Shown piece by piece: positions 22,201 to 33,390 of a stretch of DNA of 64,000 nucleotides. Position 1 is the stretch's first letter, and each line of letters starts with the position of its first letter. A model generated the notes under the pieces. It did not search any database. It had not been told where the DNA came from and saw only the letters and a program-made list of their open reading frames with translations. Source of the stretch: Bimastos eiseni (Eukaryota > Annelida > Clitellata > Crassiclitellata > Lumbricidae); NCBI GenBank assembly GCA_959347315.1, contig OY365818.1, positions 7,985,961-8,049,960 on the forward strand, given 5' to 3'. Made by a program: the position numbers and the translations under genes.

Positions 22201-25200
22201 GCTGAGTCGATTGCTCACCCAAGTGTTATTTAGTCTAATTGAAACAGAATAATTATTATTATTATCGTTAAACGAAACTGAAGATTAAAATTAAAATGTC
22301 TGATAACGTAATGATTGCCTTCCAACACAGATCCTGTTTCCCAATCGGTTTTCCCCCTTCCCAAGGATTGTACGAGTGATCATGGCAAGCCTTTTGCTTC
22401 ACTTTCGACGAATAGTATTAGGACTATGTTGTTTTTAAAGTGACGTACTTCTATATTTGGCTATAAACCATTTCACGTCACCTTTATTAAGAACCTTGCA
22501 CGGTCCCTTTCTTGATCCAACGTAGGCTTAAGTAATAATAATAATATTAATAATAATATTATTAATAATAATAATAATAATATAACGTATTTGATAGCGA
22601 ACTAATGAGTCTGTTTCCATGTGCGTTGGTTCACGAATGAATATGATGAATATAAGTACAATAATAATAATATTAATAATAATAATAATAATAACAATAA
22701 CAACAATAACAACAATAACAGCAATAACAGCAATAGCAACGATAACAACAATAACAATAATAATAATTATAACAATAACAATCATAGTAATAATCATATG
22801 ATTATAATAATCATATGATTATAATAATCATATGATTATATTATTATTATATTATAATAATAGACATAATAATAGGCATAATAATAATAATGATAATAAT
22901 AATAATGATAATAATAATAATATTACTGACATTGATTATGATAATATTAACGTAAGAGAAAGGGTGCACCTTAGGATGGCTTGGAAACGTTTCGTTGAGC
23001 TGCTTGTGACGAATAGATGAGAAAATGGCTTAAACATATCAATTCCTCAACAGATATACTCTGCCTCCTCTGACTCTCTGGAAACCGTACTCTGCCTTTC
23101 CTCGGACCACCCTTTTGACAACCAATTTGATTTGACGCAGCGCTCGTGAATTAGCTTTCGAGTGGCGCTTAAGAAGTTTGGAGATTACGATTACGAATTC
23201 TTTGATTATATTATAACCAACTCGTTTTCCGTCATTGGGCCTAGACCGACCACGACATCGCTAACTCCAAAGGCTGGGACAATTCTTAAAATTGTTTATT
23301 CAATTCCCAGAATGAGACGGATTTTCCCAAGCCATACAATATATAGTATAACTTTTGTCATGATATCGCTTAGTGTCTCGTACATTGTAAACTGGCACTA
23401 AAGAAATCACATGTACCAATTAAAATTATAATTGTTCATTGTCTCTTTGATTATAGAATTACCTGAAAGAGGTGTACTCCAGAGTCTGTGGCAGAACGAT
23501 GGTTTAGAAAATCTGGAGGATGTTCGATGGGCCATATCACCAGATGAGGACGGTGATCTGTGAGTTTAAACACTTTAAATTATGAATATTGAACTTCTAT
23601 TTCACACATCCTTAAGTGTTCATACATTTATTCGTTTTTCGGTTTAAAGCAAAAGTTTCATTAATATTTAACTGTCATATGCATACACACAAGTGTAAAC
23701 CTACATACATACATGCATACGCACGTATACATACATGCACACATAAATACATAGATCCATACAAACTTACATACATACATTACATACATACATTAGATAT
23801 TTGAAAAACACATGCATGTACGTGGATGCATAGATGGTCACTGAGGGCTTACTTTGAACAATAAACTAATAGCATTTTAACATCTTTTGTATTCGATATA
23901 TATTCATTAGTATTCCAAAAATTCAGTGCAATGTTGTTTGTCTATTTCAGGCCGTTACACATCGCGGTGGCACGGGGCGCAGAGAGCTACGTAAGGAAGT
24001 GTGTCGAACTGATGTCACGCTTGGGTGCATCCTTAGACGCTTACGACAGCAACAGAAAGGTAATGAATCCATCCGTGACCGGTGCAAGGGTACTGAGAAA
24101 CCGCCGCTGGCATAATAAAGGCTCATTCGGGGAAATTTTTACCAGTCATTTAAAAAAATGGTGTATGAGGAATGCGTAGGGTGGATCCTGATTCTTGAAA
24201 ATCTGGTCGAGAAACATCTTGAAATTTTGACCTGAACGTACTCTGTGTTGCTTTAAATATGTATCAATCATAGGATGACAATATGATGGATGTTGATAAT
24301 GTCGAAAGTTGTTACATTTTAGTGCAATGCTTGTAAGAGTAGTTGGGTTAGTGGTATTAGTAGTAGTGGTGGCTAGGTATTAGTGATGGTAGAGTGGTTG
24401 TGGTGGTAGTAGTGGAAGTAGTTGGTGGAGTAATGAAAGTAGTTGTAGTAGTTGTAGTATTGGAAGTGGTGGAAGTATGGGGTGGATAAGTAGTAGTAGT
24501 AGGGGAAATAGTGGTAGTAGTAGGGGAAGTAGTAGGGCAAGGGAAAGTAGTAGTAGTAGTAGTAATAGCAGTGGGAAGTAGTTGTATTTGAAGTAGTGAG
24601 AAGTAGTAATAGTAGTAGTAGTAGTTGCATTGGTAGTATGGGAAGCAATTGCAGCAGTCAAAATTAAAACACAATGACAACAGTGATGATGATGATGATG
24701 ACGATGACGATGATGGCGACAAATGGTCACATTAAAAAATCCAAATCAAATTTTTTCATTGAATTCTTCGTTTCTAAGTGTCTACTTTTCCTGTGTCTTG
24801 AACTGACCAAACTTAATTACATTAAAGAAGTCCAGGACAAAATTTTGAGTGAATCATTCTAGTTATTCACGCGCTCTTCACTTGGGTGAGGAGCTTAAGT
24901 CATTTCTATTCATAGCATAGTTAGCTTGATAATTTTTCATTGACTTGTCATGGGTCACAATACATTGAATGCAAGACGCAGCCTATTAGCTCATTCTATA
25001 ATCGTGGAAGTTCGCTCCGACACTACTTTGACAAGACAGATTTAAATGTGCACAGGCCTTCTCTTCTTGAATTCATACCTACATATGTACATGTATATTT
25101 AGTATTGTATGTGTATATGTATGTGTATCTGTATGTGCATCTGTATGTGTCTTTGTATGTGTCTTTGTATGTGTCTTTGTATGTGTGATTTCATCTGCAG

Positions 25201-26590
25201 ATTTATCTCCAATGTCAATCTTCCAAGCGTGACAAAGAGTAGCGAAGTGGTGTAATACACAGTGACTTTTTATGTTTGTGTGAAAACTAGTGTTACTATA
25301 ATAGCTTTCTTCCTCTTATTTTCAACTGTCAGGACGTTTGGTCTTCCTGGTAAAAACCCTTTCATTTACAGCGTAATATTTTCACACTTGATATTTTTAG
25401 TACTGGCAGATTGTTCGTTCAAACCTGCCAGTTGTACTTATGTACATAAGGTTTTCTTGTACATATATAGCCGTAAATTCGAGTCCGGTTGCCAGAGTCC
25501 AGTTTCATGTGCATAATAGAGGAAGTCATATGGAAAAACCATGTGTCAGTTACTGCTAATACTATGGTGTGTGGAGGATGGGTGTCGAAATTCGGCTAAT
25601 GGAGAGAGCACAGCAGGCTCTGCTGGTCTTGATAGAAGTGGGGCATGCCATCTTATGATGGGGTAGTCCAAGATAATAAGCTGTGAGCAAGAGATAATTA
25701 GTCGCCAAATTAATTGAACACTGAACATAGGCCGAAAATTAGCAAGAGCAAAGACTCTTCGTTAGGAGAGGACACGTGATGCAGATGCCAACTGCTCAAG
25801 TGGACTTCTGTTTTTAATCTGTTTACGCTGCCCCATCCGGGAGTGTTCAGCCCCAGTTTTATGTGCAGCGGGGTAATCCAAGTCGCACACTAAGTCACAC
25901 ACGCGACGATGTTGCGTCATCGTGCAACTACTCGATGACATGGTTTTTTTAAAACTCTGGACATCCCATCTAACAAACGCAGAGCTCGTGAATAATCTAG
26001 TTCCCTTTACAGCGCTTCGTAAATTGCCAGATTACGATACTGTTACGATACCCATTGATTTCTTATTAAAGTAGTGCTTTACTTATTGTAAACTTCACAT
26101 TTTGGAAGCTACTCTCTAGAACTAATCATATGGTATCATTTAATTAGCAAATGCTTCGTCGCGTCAGATGGGTTGTCCAAATGATATCAAGGACAGAGAT
26201 GCTCGAGACTATATATGGAGGGGAGGAGGTTAAGGAGTTTAACATTTCTGCATTACTTTTACGATTGCCAATGAGCCTGGCATGATCGAACGTGGTTCCT
26301 TGAGCCACTTAAATCGGAAGTTAATTCTCAATGGCTCACGTGAGAACTGATTCTATATACGGCCTCGCATGTATTTGTACGGCTGCAGATACCGATTGAC
26401 AGGCCGAGTTGTCTGTGTTGGATATTTTGGCGTCTGGTACCGGGTTCTAATGCTGACATTTGGAAATGAATGAAATGTCAACAGCCTGTCAACATACCCT
26501 TATGTATCAATAGGAATTTCCAGTATTTGGAAATGATCTTGTGTGTAGTTTTTTAACTTAAATTTGTTATTCGAATATCAGCTTAAATTA

Positions 26591-26630
<40 letters not shown>

Positions 26631-29171
26631 TGTCATTGTTATTGTTATTATTGTTATTGTTATTATTGTTATCAACCTGGAGTAACATACGCATATACAC
26701 ATAAAATTGTAAGACCAAGCTTATATGCATACATACACACGAAAATGGCTTGTATCTATATGAACACATTAAGTAGGCCTATGCATTCATAACACGCACA
26801 CACATTCACATGATTGTATAATATATTTATTTACTTACGTAAAGACTTAACAAAAATGACCATATTTGACTGAGTGAAACCTGGGACTTACATGGAAGCG
26901 GTATGAAGCAGCAACGTGGCAGCCAATCAGTGATCGTCTTTTCTGACTCACTGCAGACAATGTCTGAGATCGGCTATGTGAAGAATAAACTGACATCCGG
27001 GTATTCGGAAGAGTAAATTTGAACGTATAATCACCGAAAAGATCATCTATAATAATGCTACTTCAGTCAAAATCTTCTTTTGAACACATGTTTTTGTAAC
27101 TTATTTATATTGCAAGTTCTATGTACTAAGTCAATTTATTTGTTAACAAAAACAAGCGCGACTGCTGATTTGTACTCCAGAAGTCCCGGATGTAGTCACA
27201 GGCATGATCTAGGTCAATGACCCAGTTTTCGTTAGCTTCATATCCCTTCCATATTAGTCCCAGGTGAAACGATCTCTATAACGAGATGAGTGATCTAGAA
27301 GTTGAATTTATCTTCACTGTAGCTAAAATGACTTTCACAATTGGCGTTCCATTAAGAAAAACTTTCTGTCTGAATGTCTACATTCATGTATACATGTACA
27401 TAAGTAAGCTTTCTTATGCATGCTGCCTGCATTCGTACGTAAGCGCGGAAGCAACTCGTCAGCCTCTCCTTGTCTGTTTTCAGCTGCGCTTGAGGATTTT
27501 TCGTTTCCATTATTGTTTCATTGTGTTAAGTCTGGATCGCTTCTGACGAATCTCTCTCATAGTGGTGCTACATAAATTTTCAATTACGAATGCGAATACT
27601 TGTGTACACGTAAAGTAGAAAAAGTGCTCGAATCAGCGTTCAACTTAGAATGCCTTTTCAATTTTAGACGGCTCTCCAGATCGCAGTGATCACATCCCAG
27701 ATGAATATCGTCGAGATATTGCTCAAGGCCTCAGCTTCACCCAACGTTCTTGACCGCGGCGGCGCTAACAGCATCCACCTGGCCGTCAAGTATGGGGAAC
27801 TCGAATGTCTCAAGTGTCTTCTGACCCAGTCGAATCATGTCCTTGACCTTGACGCCAGAAACTACGAAGGTCAGTTGGAGTGGGGTCGTTGTTGTAGGGT
27901 GGCTGTTTCAGTTTTGCATTGTTCGTGTTGTTTTGGTTGTCGTCAAGCATCATTTTCACTAGGGTTATCAGAGTCATTATCATCAGTCCAAGCAAAGTCT
28001 TTCTCACAGTCATAATTTTAGGAGTCATTATCATGAGCGTCATCATCCTGATAGTCATCAATGTCATCATTATCAGAGTCGTCATCATCTGAGTTGGTGT
28101 GGCACAGTGGCCGATCGGTTAGAGCGGTCAGCCCGTAGCGTTCAGTGTGTGCGGGTTCAAGCTTCGTCCGGGGCGTCACTGTGTAGGGACCTTGAGCAAG
28201 TCCTTCGCGCACCATTGCTCTGCAGTACAACTGCAATTGCGCCGTCGAGGCGTGTGTATGCACTTCTGAGCAAAAAATGTTGGAAGAAGGGCAGTATTAA
28301 ATTTCAGTAATAATAATAATAACGAGAGTCATTGTCATCAGAGTCAATCATTAGAGCCCATTATCATTACACTCATCTTCATCAGAGTTAGTTTCATCAA
28401 GGCTACCGGAGTCATTATCATCAGTGGTGTCTTCGTCAGAGTTATTATCAGAGTTATTATCAGAGTTATTATCGTCAAAATTATCTTCGTCAGAGTTATC
28501 AGTCATTATCATCAGAGTCGTTTTCCTCAAAGTCACTATCATCAGTCATTCATTATCGTTAGAGTTATCAGAGGCATCAACATAAGAGTGATAGCCATCA
28601 GTGTCGTTATTATGCTATGATGCTGCTATGGAAGCTGACACACATCCAATTCAAATTCAAGACAATTTATGATATAAATAAATAATCAACCTTTAGGATC
28701 ATCTTACAAAACATCGTCAGCGAAGGTCAATTCCCATGACGACCATCCACCTCGCTATCATCGACGTCACCACCGCATTTGTTCATTACCGCATTTAACA
28801 TGTAATGAACGATGCGAAATCTTGCATTGTTTTCTTCAGGTCTCACAGCTCTTCACATGGCCGTTGGATCGAATCAGCTCGAAGCTACGCGCATCCTGTT
28901 GCGAGTGGGAGCCAGTGTAAACGTCGCAGATGGCAAGACCGGTCAGACGCCACTGCAGTATGCGGCTGAGAGCAACAGCCAGCAGATGGCTAAGCTGCTA
29001 CTGGTCTTTGGAGCCAACCCCTCAGCGGCGTCTTATTCTGGCTACACCCCGGCTCAACTGGCTTCCGCTAAGTCGCATTTGGAAATGGCAAAGCTGCTCG
29101 AGAGAAGTACTTTAAGTCTGAGTAATGGTACAGTGACGACAAGAAGGAGTCTACACGTGAAAGAACAATGA
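16558..29171 (+). CDS. BCL3-like: BCL3-like nuclear I-kappa-B protein, five coding exons (whole gene)
   Basis: Join 16558-19213, 23457-23559, 23951-24059, 27668-27869 and 28840-29171: 3402 nt, 1133 residues and stop, with every junction GT-AG and in frame. Residues 917-1115 form six ankyrin repeats. DEDGDLPLHIAV, LDLDARNYEGLTALH and GKTGQTPLQYAAESNS match BCL3 block by block, more closely than cytoplasmic I-kappa-B. BCL3-type proteins bind p50 or p52 homodimers in the nucleus and switch target genes on or off. Residues 127-144 look like a bipartite NLS and 826-829 (PPKKRR) a monopartite one. PIDLS at 719-723 is a CtBP-docking type motif, and 627-701 holds three tandem repeats. I found no DSGxxS IKK degron. 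The N-terminal ~125 residues look helical and are unrecognised. An upstream GTG at 16510 is in frame, but 16558 is the first ATG. Vertebrate BCL3 is much shorter (about 450 residues, seven repeats). Confidence 0.88.
18436..18660 (+). repeat. three tandem 24-25-codon repeats inside exon 1
   Basis: Units begin RAYYKTLG, RAYDKILG and RACNMTLG (R at nt 18436, 18508 and 18583), each ending RLETGT or RLETRT plus an acidic-Ser-Val or acidic-Ala-Gly linker. The bases are also similar, so this is a fairly recent in-frame duplication. Confidence 0.9.
21841..22138. repeat. TCATCATCTTC-type trinucleotide array in intron 1
   Basis: CAT/CTT/CGT trinucleotides with two similar blocks, about 21940-22010 and 22030-22100. 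The poly-acidic and poly-Met open frames on it are artefacts. Confidence 0.85.
22531..22945. repeat. AAT/AACA array with a 17 bp palindromic tandem repeat
   Basis: Within it the perfect palindrome AATCATATGATT occurs at 22792, 22809 and 22826, exactly 17 bp apart. Confidence 0.85.
23075..23196 (+). repeat. interspersed repeat family B copy in intron 1
   Basis: Contains CTCTGGAAACCGTACTC, GACGCAGCGCTCGTGAAT, then CTTTCGAGTGGCGCTTAAG and the GATTACGATTACGA tail. The AAGCTGGTGCCCTGCGCTT segment is deleted. Confidence 0.8.
23457..23559 (+). CDS. BCL3-like: BCL3-like gene, exon 2
   Basis: 103 nt. Acceptor TTATAG|AATT, donor GATCT|GTGAGT. Encodes residues 886-919 plus two bases of 920, ending PDEDGD, the entry to ankyrin repeat 1. 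Confidence 0.88.
23951..24059 (+). CDS. BCL3-like: BCL3-like gene, exon 3
   Basis: 109 nt. Acceptor TTTCAG|GCCG, donor AAAG|GTAATG. Encodes PLHIAVARG through YDSNRK, the rest of ankyrin repeat 1, ending in phase 0 at residue 956. Confidence 0.9.
24348..24716. repeat. GTAGTA/GTGGTA trinucleotide array
   Basis: Imperfect GTA/GTG/GGAAGTA units changing to GATGATGAC at the right end. Confidence 0.85.
26590..26671. repeat. (ATT)n / ATTGTT array
   Basis: ATT units interrupted by ATTCATGTC, then ATTGTT units. Confidence 0.9.
27668..27869 (+). CDS. BCL3-like: BCL3-like gene, exon 4
   Basis: 202 nt. Acceptor TTTTAG|ACGG, donor CGAAG|GTCAGT. Encodes residues 957-1023: ankyrin repeats 2 and 3, with LDRGGANSIHLAV and LDLDARNYE. 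Confidence 0.92.
27958..28625. repeat. TCAGAGTCATTATCA minisatellite split by a SINE (intron 4)
   Basis: Irregular copies of TCAGAGTCATTATCATCAG run from 27958 to 28096 and again from 28323 to about 28610. The SINE at 28097-28307 sits between the two halves. Confidence 0.7.
28097..28307 (+). mobile_element. tRNA-derived SINE, copy 1 (intron 4 of the BCL3-like gene)
   Basis: The head is tRNA-like (Leu/Ser type): TGGCCGATCGGTTAGAGCGG as A box and GCGGGTTCAAGC as B box. An unrelated body follows (GTAGGGACCTTGAGCAAGTC, TGCTCTGCAGTACAACTGCA, ATGTTGGAAGAAGGGC), ending AAATTTCAG and a (TAA)5 tail. It matches the minus-strand copy at 31438-31655 nearly end to end. No clear target-site duplication was found. 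Confidence 0.85.
28840..29171 (+). CDS. BCL3-like: BCL3-like gene, exon 5 (last)
   Basis: 332 nt from acceptor CTTCAG|GTCTC to TGA. Encodes residues 1024-1133: ankyrin repeats 4 to 6 (LTALHMAVGS; TPLQYAAESNS; YTPAQLASA, the last short) and a 19-residue basic tail ending KEQ. Confidence 0.92.
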
Positions 29172-29329
29172 AATACGGAAGGTAGAAATAGAATTGGTTG
29201 TTAGTTTCTTTGAGTTGTAATTAGGAGTGCAATTTTGCTAAGTGAAATTGCGAAATTTTGACTGTATCAATTCGGCTTTTTTATAGAATGAATTAACGTT
29301 TGATTCTAATTCTTATTTTTAGTTATTAT

Positions 29330-29335
29330 AATAAA
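29330..29335 (+). terminator. poly(A) signal AATAAA of the BCL3-like gene
   Basis: Canonical AATAAA 159 bp beyond the stop codon, giving a short 3' UTR. Confidence 0.6.
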
Positions 29336-29344
29336 GCAGATAGA

Positions 29345-29696
29345 TTTTTACAGCACAAATTAGAAGCATGAAGTATGATATGATGTGATTGAATTCAAAT
29401 ATTAATCTACTAACGTTGAATTGATTTTTACAGTAGGCCCACTGTTACCATAATTTGCAACTCCTATCATTACTGTTGTTATTATTATTATAATGATTGT
29501 GAATCTTATGAATTATAACTATTAAGAATCGTGATATGTCATGATTCCGTCATCATCAGATATGTGATTTGTATGTGAGAATATATGTATATGTGTAAGT
29601 AAGTAGTTAGTTACATGTAGATATATTATGTAGGTATTGTATGTACATATATTAAAAACATCTGTGTATATATGTATATATTTATGAATGCATATT

Positions 29697-29739
<43 letters not shown>

Positions 29740-30555
29740 AGCTCATGATTGATGTTTCGTTTCGTTTTAGTGTTGGATTTATAGCCAATGAAAAACCGTG
29801 AAAATCAAAACTGAATTCTCATAAATGAAACTGGGGAGTTTACCTGGACCAGTTTCTTCTTCTTTCCATCAAACGAGACTCAACAGAATTCGACTTCATT
29901 GATCCAAAAGTGCAGCAGCCAAACTGAACCCCATCTGAGCAAGTGCAATACACAACTCAGAATTCCACCTGATCTCAGTTTTGCGGATAGCATTTCGGAA
30001 AAAGGTAGCATCACAGATTAGAAGACGAAACTTTCTTTCTGAAGACCTCGACTGCATGAATTTTTATGAACCAGTTCTGATGTGTCATCTACTGTTCTAC
30101 CTGGCACCGGAAAGAAACGAAAGGCTTGACTATAGCGGACTTGATTTGATATAGCTTTGATCAATAAGCTGGTCTTCCTGACGTGGCTATTGTGGGCGCT
30201 TAGAAATTTTTGAAGATTTTCATTACTTTACATTATGTTACATCGAATGCTGAACTTGACCCTGGTTGTATTTTGTCCTAATATTTATATAAAGCTATAA
30301 AGCTCAGAGAAGATAATAAGCTGGATATTATTGGCCAAGTTGCTGTATTTTAATGAGACTTTGACTGGCTGTTTGTGTTTGTCTGTCAGTAGCCAGCTTA
30401 ACAAAAAGCTATTGAACATGGAGAATTTGTTGTTTGAGGTGGTTTATTTTGTTACATCTGGTTCAGTTGCCAACTCAGCTATTTCATGATGAGTACCATA
30501 ACGGTACGCTGTAGTTGGGAAGCTAGACGACGAGGGTGAGGACTTCCTCATATGC
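29345..30555. other. intergenic stretch downstream of the BCL3-like gene
   Basis: Contains ATG/TAT repeats with a (TG)n run at 29695-29740. No gene is recognised. Confidence 0.45.
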
Positions 30556-30559
30556 CGAG

Positions 30560-30836
30560 GATAAGAAAATTAATAAAGATGAAGCTGATAAAGATGATGA
30601 AGATAATGAAGTTGATGAAGATGATGAAGATGGTGAAGGTGATGAAGATGTTGAAGATGATGATGAAGACGAAGATGATGAAGATGATGAAGATGATGAT
30701 GATGATGAAGATGATGATGATGAAGATGAAGATGAAGAGGATGAAGATGAAAATGAAGATGGCGATGACGATTACGATGATGACGATGTTCGTCATTGAC
30801 GACGATGATGATGATGACAATGACAATAAAAATAAT
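30560..30836. repeat. GATGAA/GATGAT array
   Basis: Trinucleotide-based array. Its Asp/Glu open frame of 87 codons is an artefact. Confidence 0.9.
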
Positions 30837-31318
30837 ATAAAAAATGGATAAGTATTATAACAATAATATGGATAATGATAATTGCTAACCATAATTGCAT
30901 CAAATAATTAAAACTGTTATACTAACAATAGTAATATGCATAGACTCAGGACAATTACAACTGACAAATGAAAGTGAACAGATATTATATATATATATAT
31001 AAATTAAAATTGGGTAATAGGTCTATTACTATTTTGGACCTATGTCAACTTTGCCCAGCTTGTCTCTTTATACGATATTTGAAAAGTGGTTCTCTGCATC
31101 ATCTTCTTGGAGACCATCATTGATCAACCTATAACGTTCAGTTGATTTTAAATTGGCCTTTAAAAAACCTCGCATTGTAGAATTATTCAGGAATTTTTGT
31201 CCTGACGTGTGACAAATATGGAAAATCAAGGAAGTGGCGTAAACTTGGTTTCTGGTTTTGGAGAACATATTTGTGTGAATAAACATTTTTCAATGATTCA
31301 TTTCAATACCCCTGACAG
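30837..31318. other. AT-rich intergenic stretch
   Basis: Includes a short TA run (30986-31002). No gene is recognised. Confidence 0.4.
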
Positions 31319-31980
31319 GTTCATAGTTAGGGTGAGTGCTAGGACTGGGGTTGACGTCATTGTTAGTTGTGGAGTTGGGGTCAACGTTGGCATAAACGTG
31401 TACATATTTTATATGTTTTTTTTCATTATTCAGATTCTGAAATTTGATACCGCCCTTCTTCCAACATTTTTGCTTAGAAGTGCATACGCCTTGACGGCGT
31501 AATTGAAGTTGTACTGCAGAGCAATTGTGCGCGAAGGACTTGCTCAAGGTCCCTACACAGTGACTGACGCCTCAGACGAGGGTAGAACCCGCTCTCTCAG
31601 CGCACACTGAGTGTTACGGGTCGACCGCTCTAACCAATCGGCCACGGCGTCACACATATATGTGGATTAGTGTCAAGGCAACACACAGATCTCACTGATT
31701 TAATATAGCTCAGCCAAACAAGTTGAAACACATACCTCGATAATTAAAATTTATATGATAATATTATATAGATCTGGAGTTCAAATGTAGATTCACATGT
31801 TATCTAGGGTCAGTGTTAGGGCTACTATCAATGCTAAGGCTAGGATTGGTTTTAGGGTTAGTATTCGTGTTAGGGTTTGGGCTAGGATTGGTGTAAGGAT
31901 TAGTGCCATGTGTTGGGGTTAATTTTATGGTTTGTGTTGTGGTTAGAGTGGGTATTAGTGTTACGGCTTGGTCGGGGTTA
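31319..31980. repeat. telomere-like GTTAGGG/GTTAGTG degenerate repeat, split by a SINE
   Basis: Irregular GTTAGGG, GCTAGGATTGG and GTTGGGGT words occur at 31326-31400 and again at 31803-31980. The SINE copy at 31438-31655 lies between. Confidence 0.5.
31438..31655 (-). mobile_element. tRNA-derived SINE, copy 2
   Basis: Read on the minus strand: GCCGTGGCCGATTGGTTAGA, CGGGTTCTACCC (B box), GTAGGGACCTTGAGCAAGTC, TGCTCTGCAGTACAACTTCA and ATGTTGGAAGAAGGGC, ending AAATTTCAG. Same family and full length as 28097-28307, but without the (TAA)n tail. Confidence 0.85.
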
Positions 31981-33170
31981 ATGTTTGCATAATGAATGCC
32001 GCGTATGTCAAAATTGGTCGGTGTTTGGCAATTCTCTTTGTCCTTCACATATCAAGATTACAAGTTCAGTTGAGGCTCACGCATAAGCCTATGTGTAGGC
32101 CTATGCTTTTGAGTAATTGTAATGCGCATGTAAGAACCAGAAAAATGCGCTACAAAACTTGATGCAAACCTATGCAGTACGATCACAGCAAATGAACTAC
32201 GTAACACCTACAGAACTTTCCAGCTCCAACTGACGGTCAAAAACCCCGAAAGGATGAATAATTTAGTGGACACCAGGCGGCGTGATATTTCACTGAATGT
32301 CATTTCCAAAGGTCAAAGGGGTTCCGAGAAAAGAGGTGATGGAGGAGAAAGTAGAGGAAGAGGAGGGAGCCAGGAGTGTGGAAAAGAAGAAGACAGTGGG
32401 GAGGAGGTGATGTGGTGGAGCAAGGAAGGGGTGTAGATGACTGGAGAGTTGGAGGAGACGGACGAGGAGTAGGAGGAGGAGGAAACGGATAAAACAGAGG
32501 AGGAGAATATATTTGTATGAATAAACATAGGACGGACAAACGAGGAAGGGGAGAGGTAGAGGAAGACCAATAAATAGGAGGAGCAGTTGCAGGAAGACAT
32601 ATGGGAAAGGGAGACGATGGATAGAAGAGAGCGAAAACGCGAATGAAACGATTGGGAAGAAGAGATTAATATGAGGAAATAATGCAACCAGAGGAGCAGG
32701 AAGAAGAACGCATAGGAGTACAGGGAAGGGAAGAGATGAACACGTGGACGAGTGCCGATAGAAGAGAAGAATGACGACACAAAGAGAATTGGGAGGGGGA
32801 GAAGTGAAGAATGAGGAAGGGGAGGAAGAGGAAGATCGGAGCAGAACGGTGTTTGTCAGTCTCAGCTACAGCGACTGGCCTCCAAAGGTTCGGACACGAT
32901 CGTTAGGAGTATCGACGCCTCCCGAATCGCATCCGACGAGAAGCAGAGAGTCCACGGCTGCGGAGGAAGGCGACAGGGAGAGAGAGAAGGGGCGCACAAG
33001 AGATGCTATATGTACTCGTTGGTACGGCGACAGAGCGGCCATTGTTGGCGGAGAGCAGAAGAGATGGCGTCCTCAAATAACATCCTCTGAAGGGAAGCGC
33101 CTGGAAATGAAAGCATTCATGAATGACACGCACGCCATTGAAAGCTGACGACAATGAACTGGAGTCTCGA
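31981..33170. other. purine-rich intergenic stretch, no gene seen
   Basis: 32320-32860 is GGAGGA/GAAGAG-rich on the plus strand. The open frame at 32771-33148 begins in this tract and is unrecognised. Confidence 0.4.
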
Positions 33171-33174
33171 GACG

Positions 33175-33390
33175 AGAGATGAACAGGAACTGACAAAGGA
33201 ACAGGCGAAGGAACGGACGAAGGAACGGACAAAGGAACGGACGAAATAGAGGACGAATGAACGGACGAAGGAACGGACGAAGGAAAGGACTAAATGAAGG
33301 ACGAATGAACGGACGAATGAAAGGACGAAATAAAGGACGAATGAACGGACGAATGAAAGGACGAAATAAAGGACGGATGAACGGGCGAAA
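33175..33390. repeat. GAACGGACGAAG/AAAGGACGAA minisatellite
   Basis: Units of 8-12 bp built on GGACGAA with an A/T-rich variant (GGACGAAATAAA), repeated roughly 18 times. Confidence 0.8.

Larger units (their letters stand above)
19214..23456 (+). other. intron 1 of the BCL3-like gene (4.2 kb)
   Basis: GT...AG, phase 1. It holds a possible hAT-type MITE end (CAGAGATGGGCACGATTA near 20604), an ATC-rich array (21841-22138), AAT/AACA repeats (22531-22945) and a family B copy (23075-23196). No nested gene is seen. Confidence 0.8.
24060..27667 (+). other. intron 3 of the BCL3-like gene (3.6 kb)
   Basis: Phase 0. It holds a GTA/GTG-rich array (24348-24716), GTAT repeats (25085-25190), a degenerate family B copy near 25985-26075 and an ATT array (26590-26671). 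No nested exon is recognised. Confidence 0.8.

Noticed and set aside
28131..28180. Functional tRNA gene at the SINE head
   Set aside because: A and B boxes are present, but the anticodon arm and acceptor pairing are not tRNA-like, and the sequence continues into the SINE body.
30536..30799. Acidic Asp/Glu-rich 87-codon open frame
   Set aside because: Translation of the GATGAA array with no unique flanking protein sequence.
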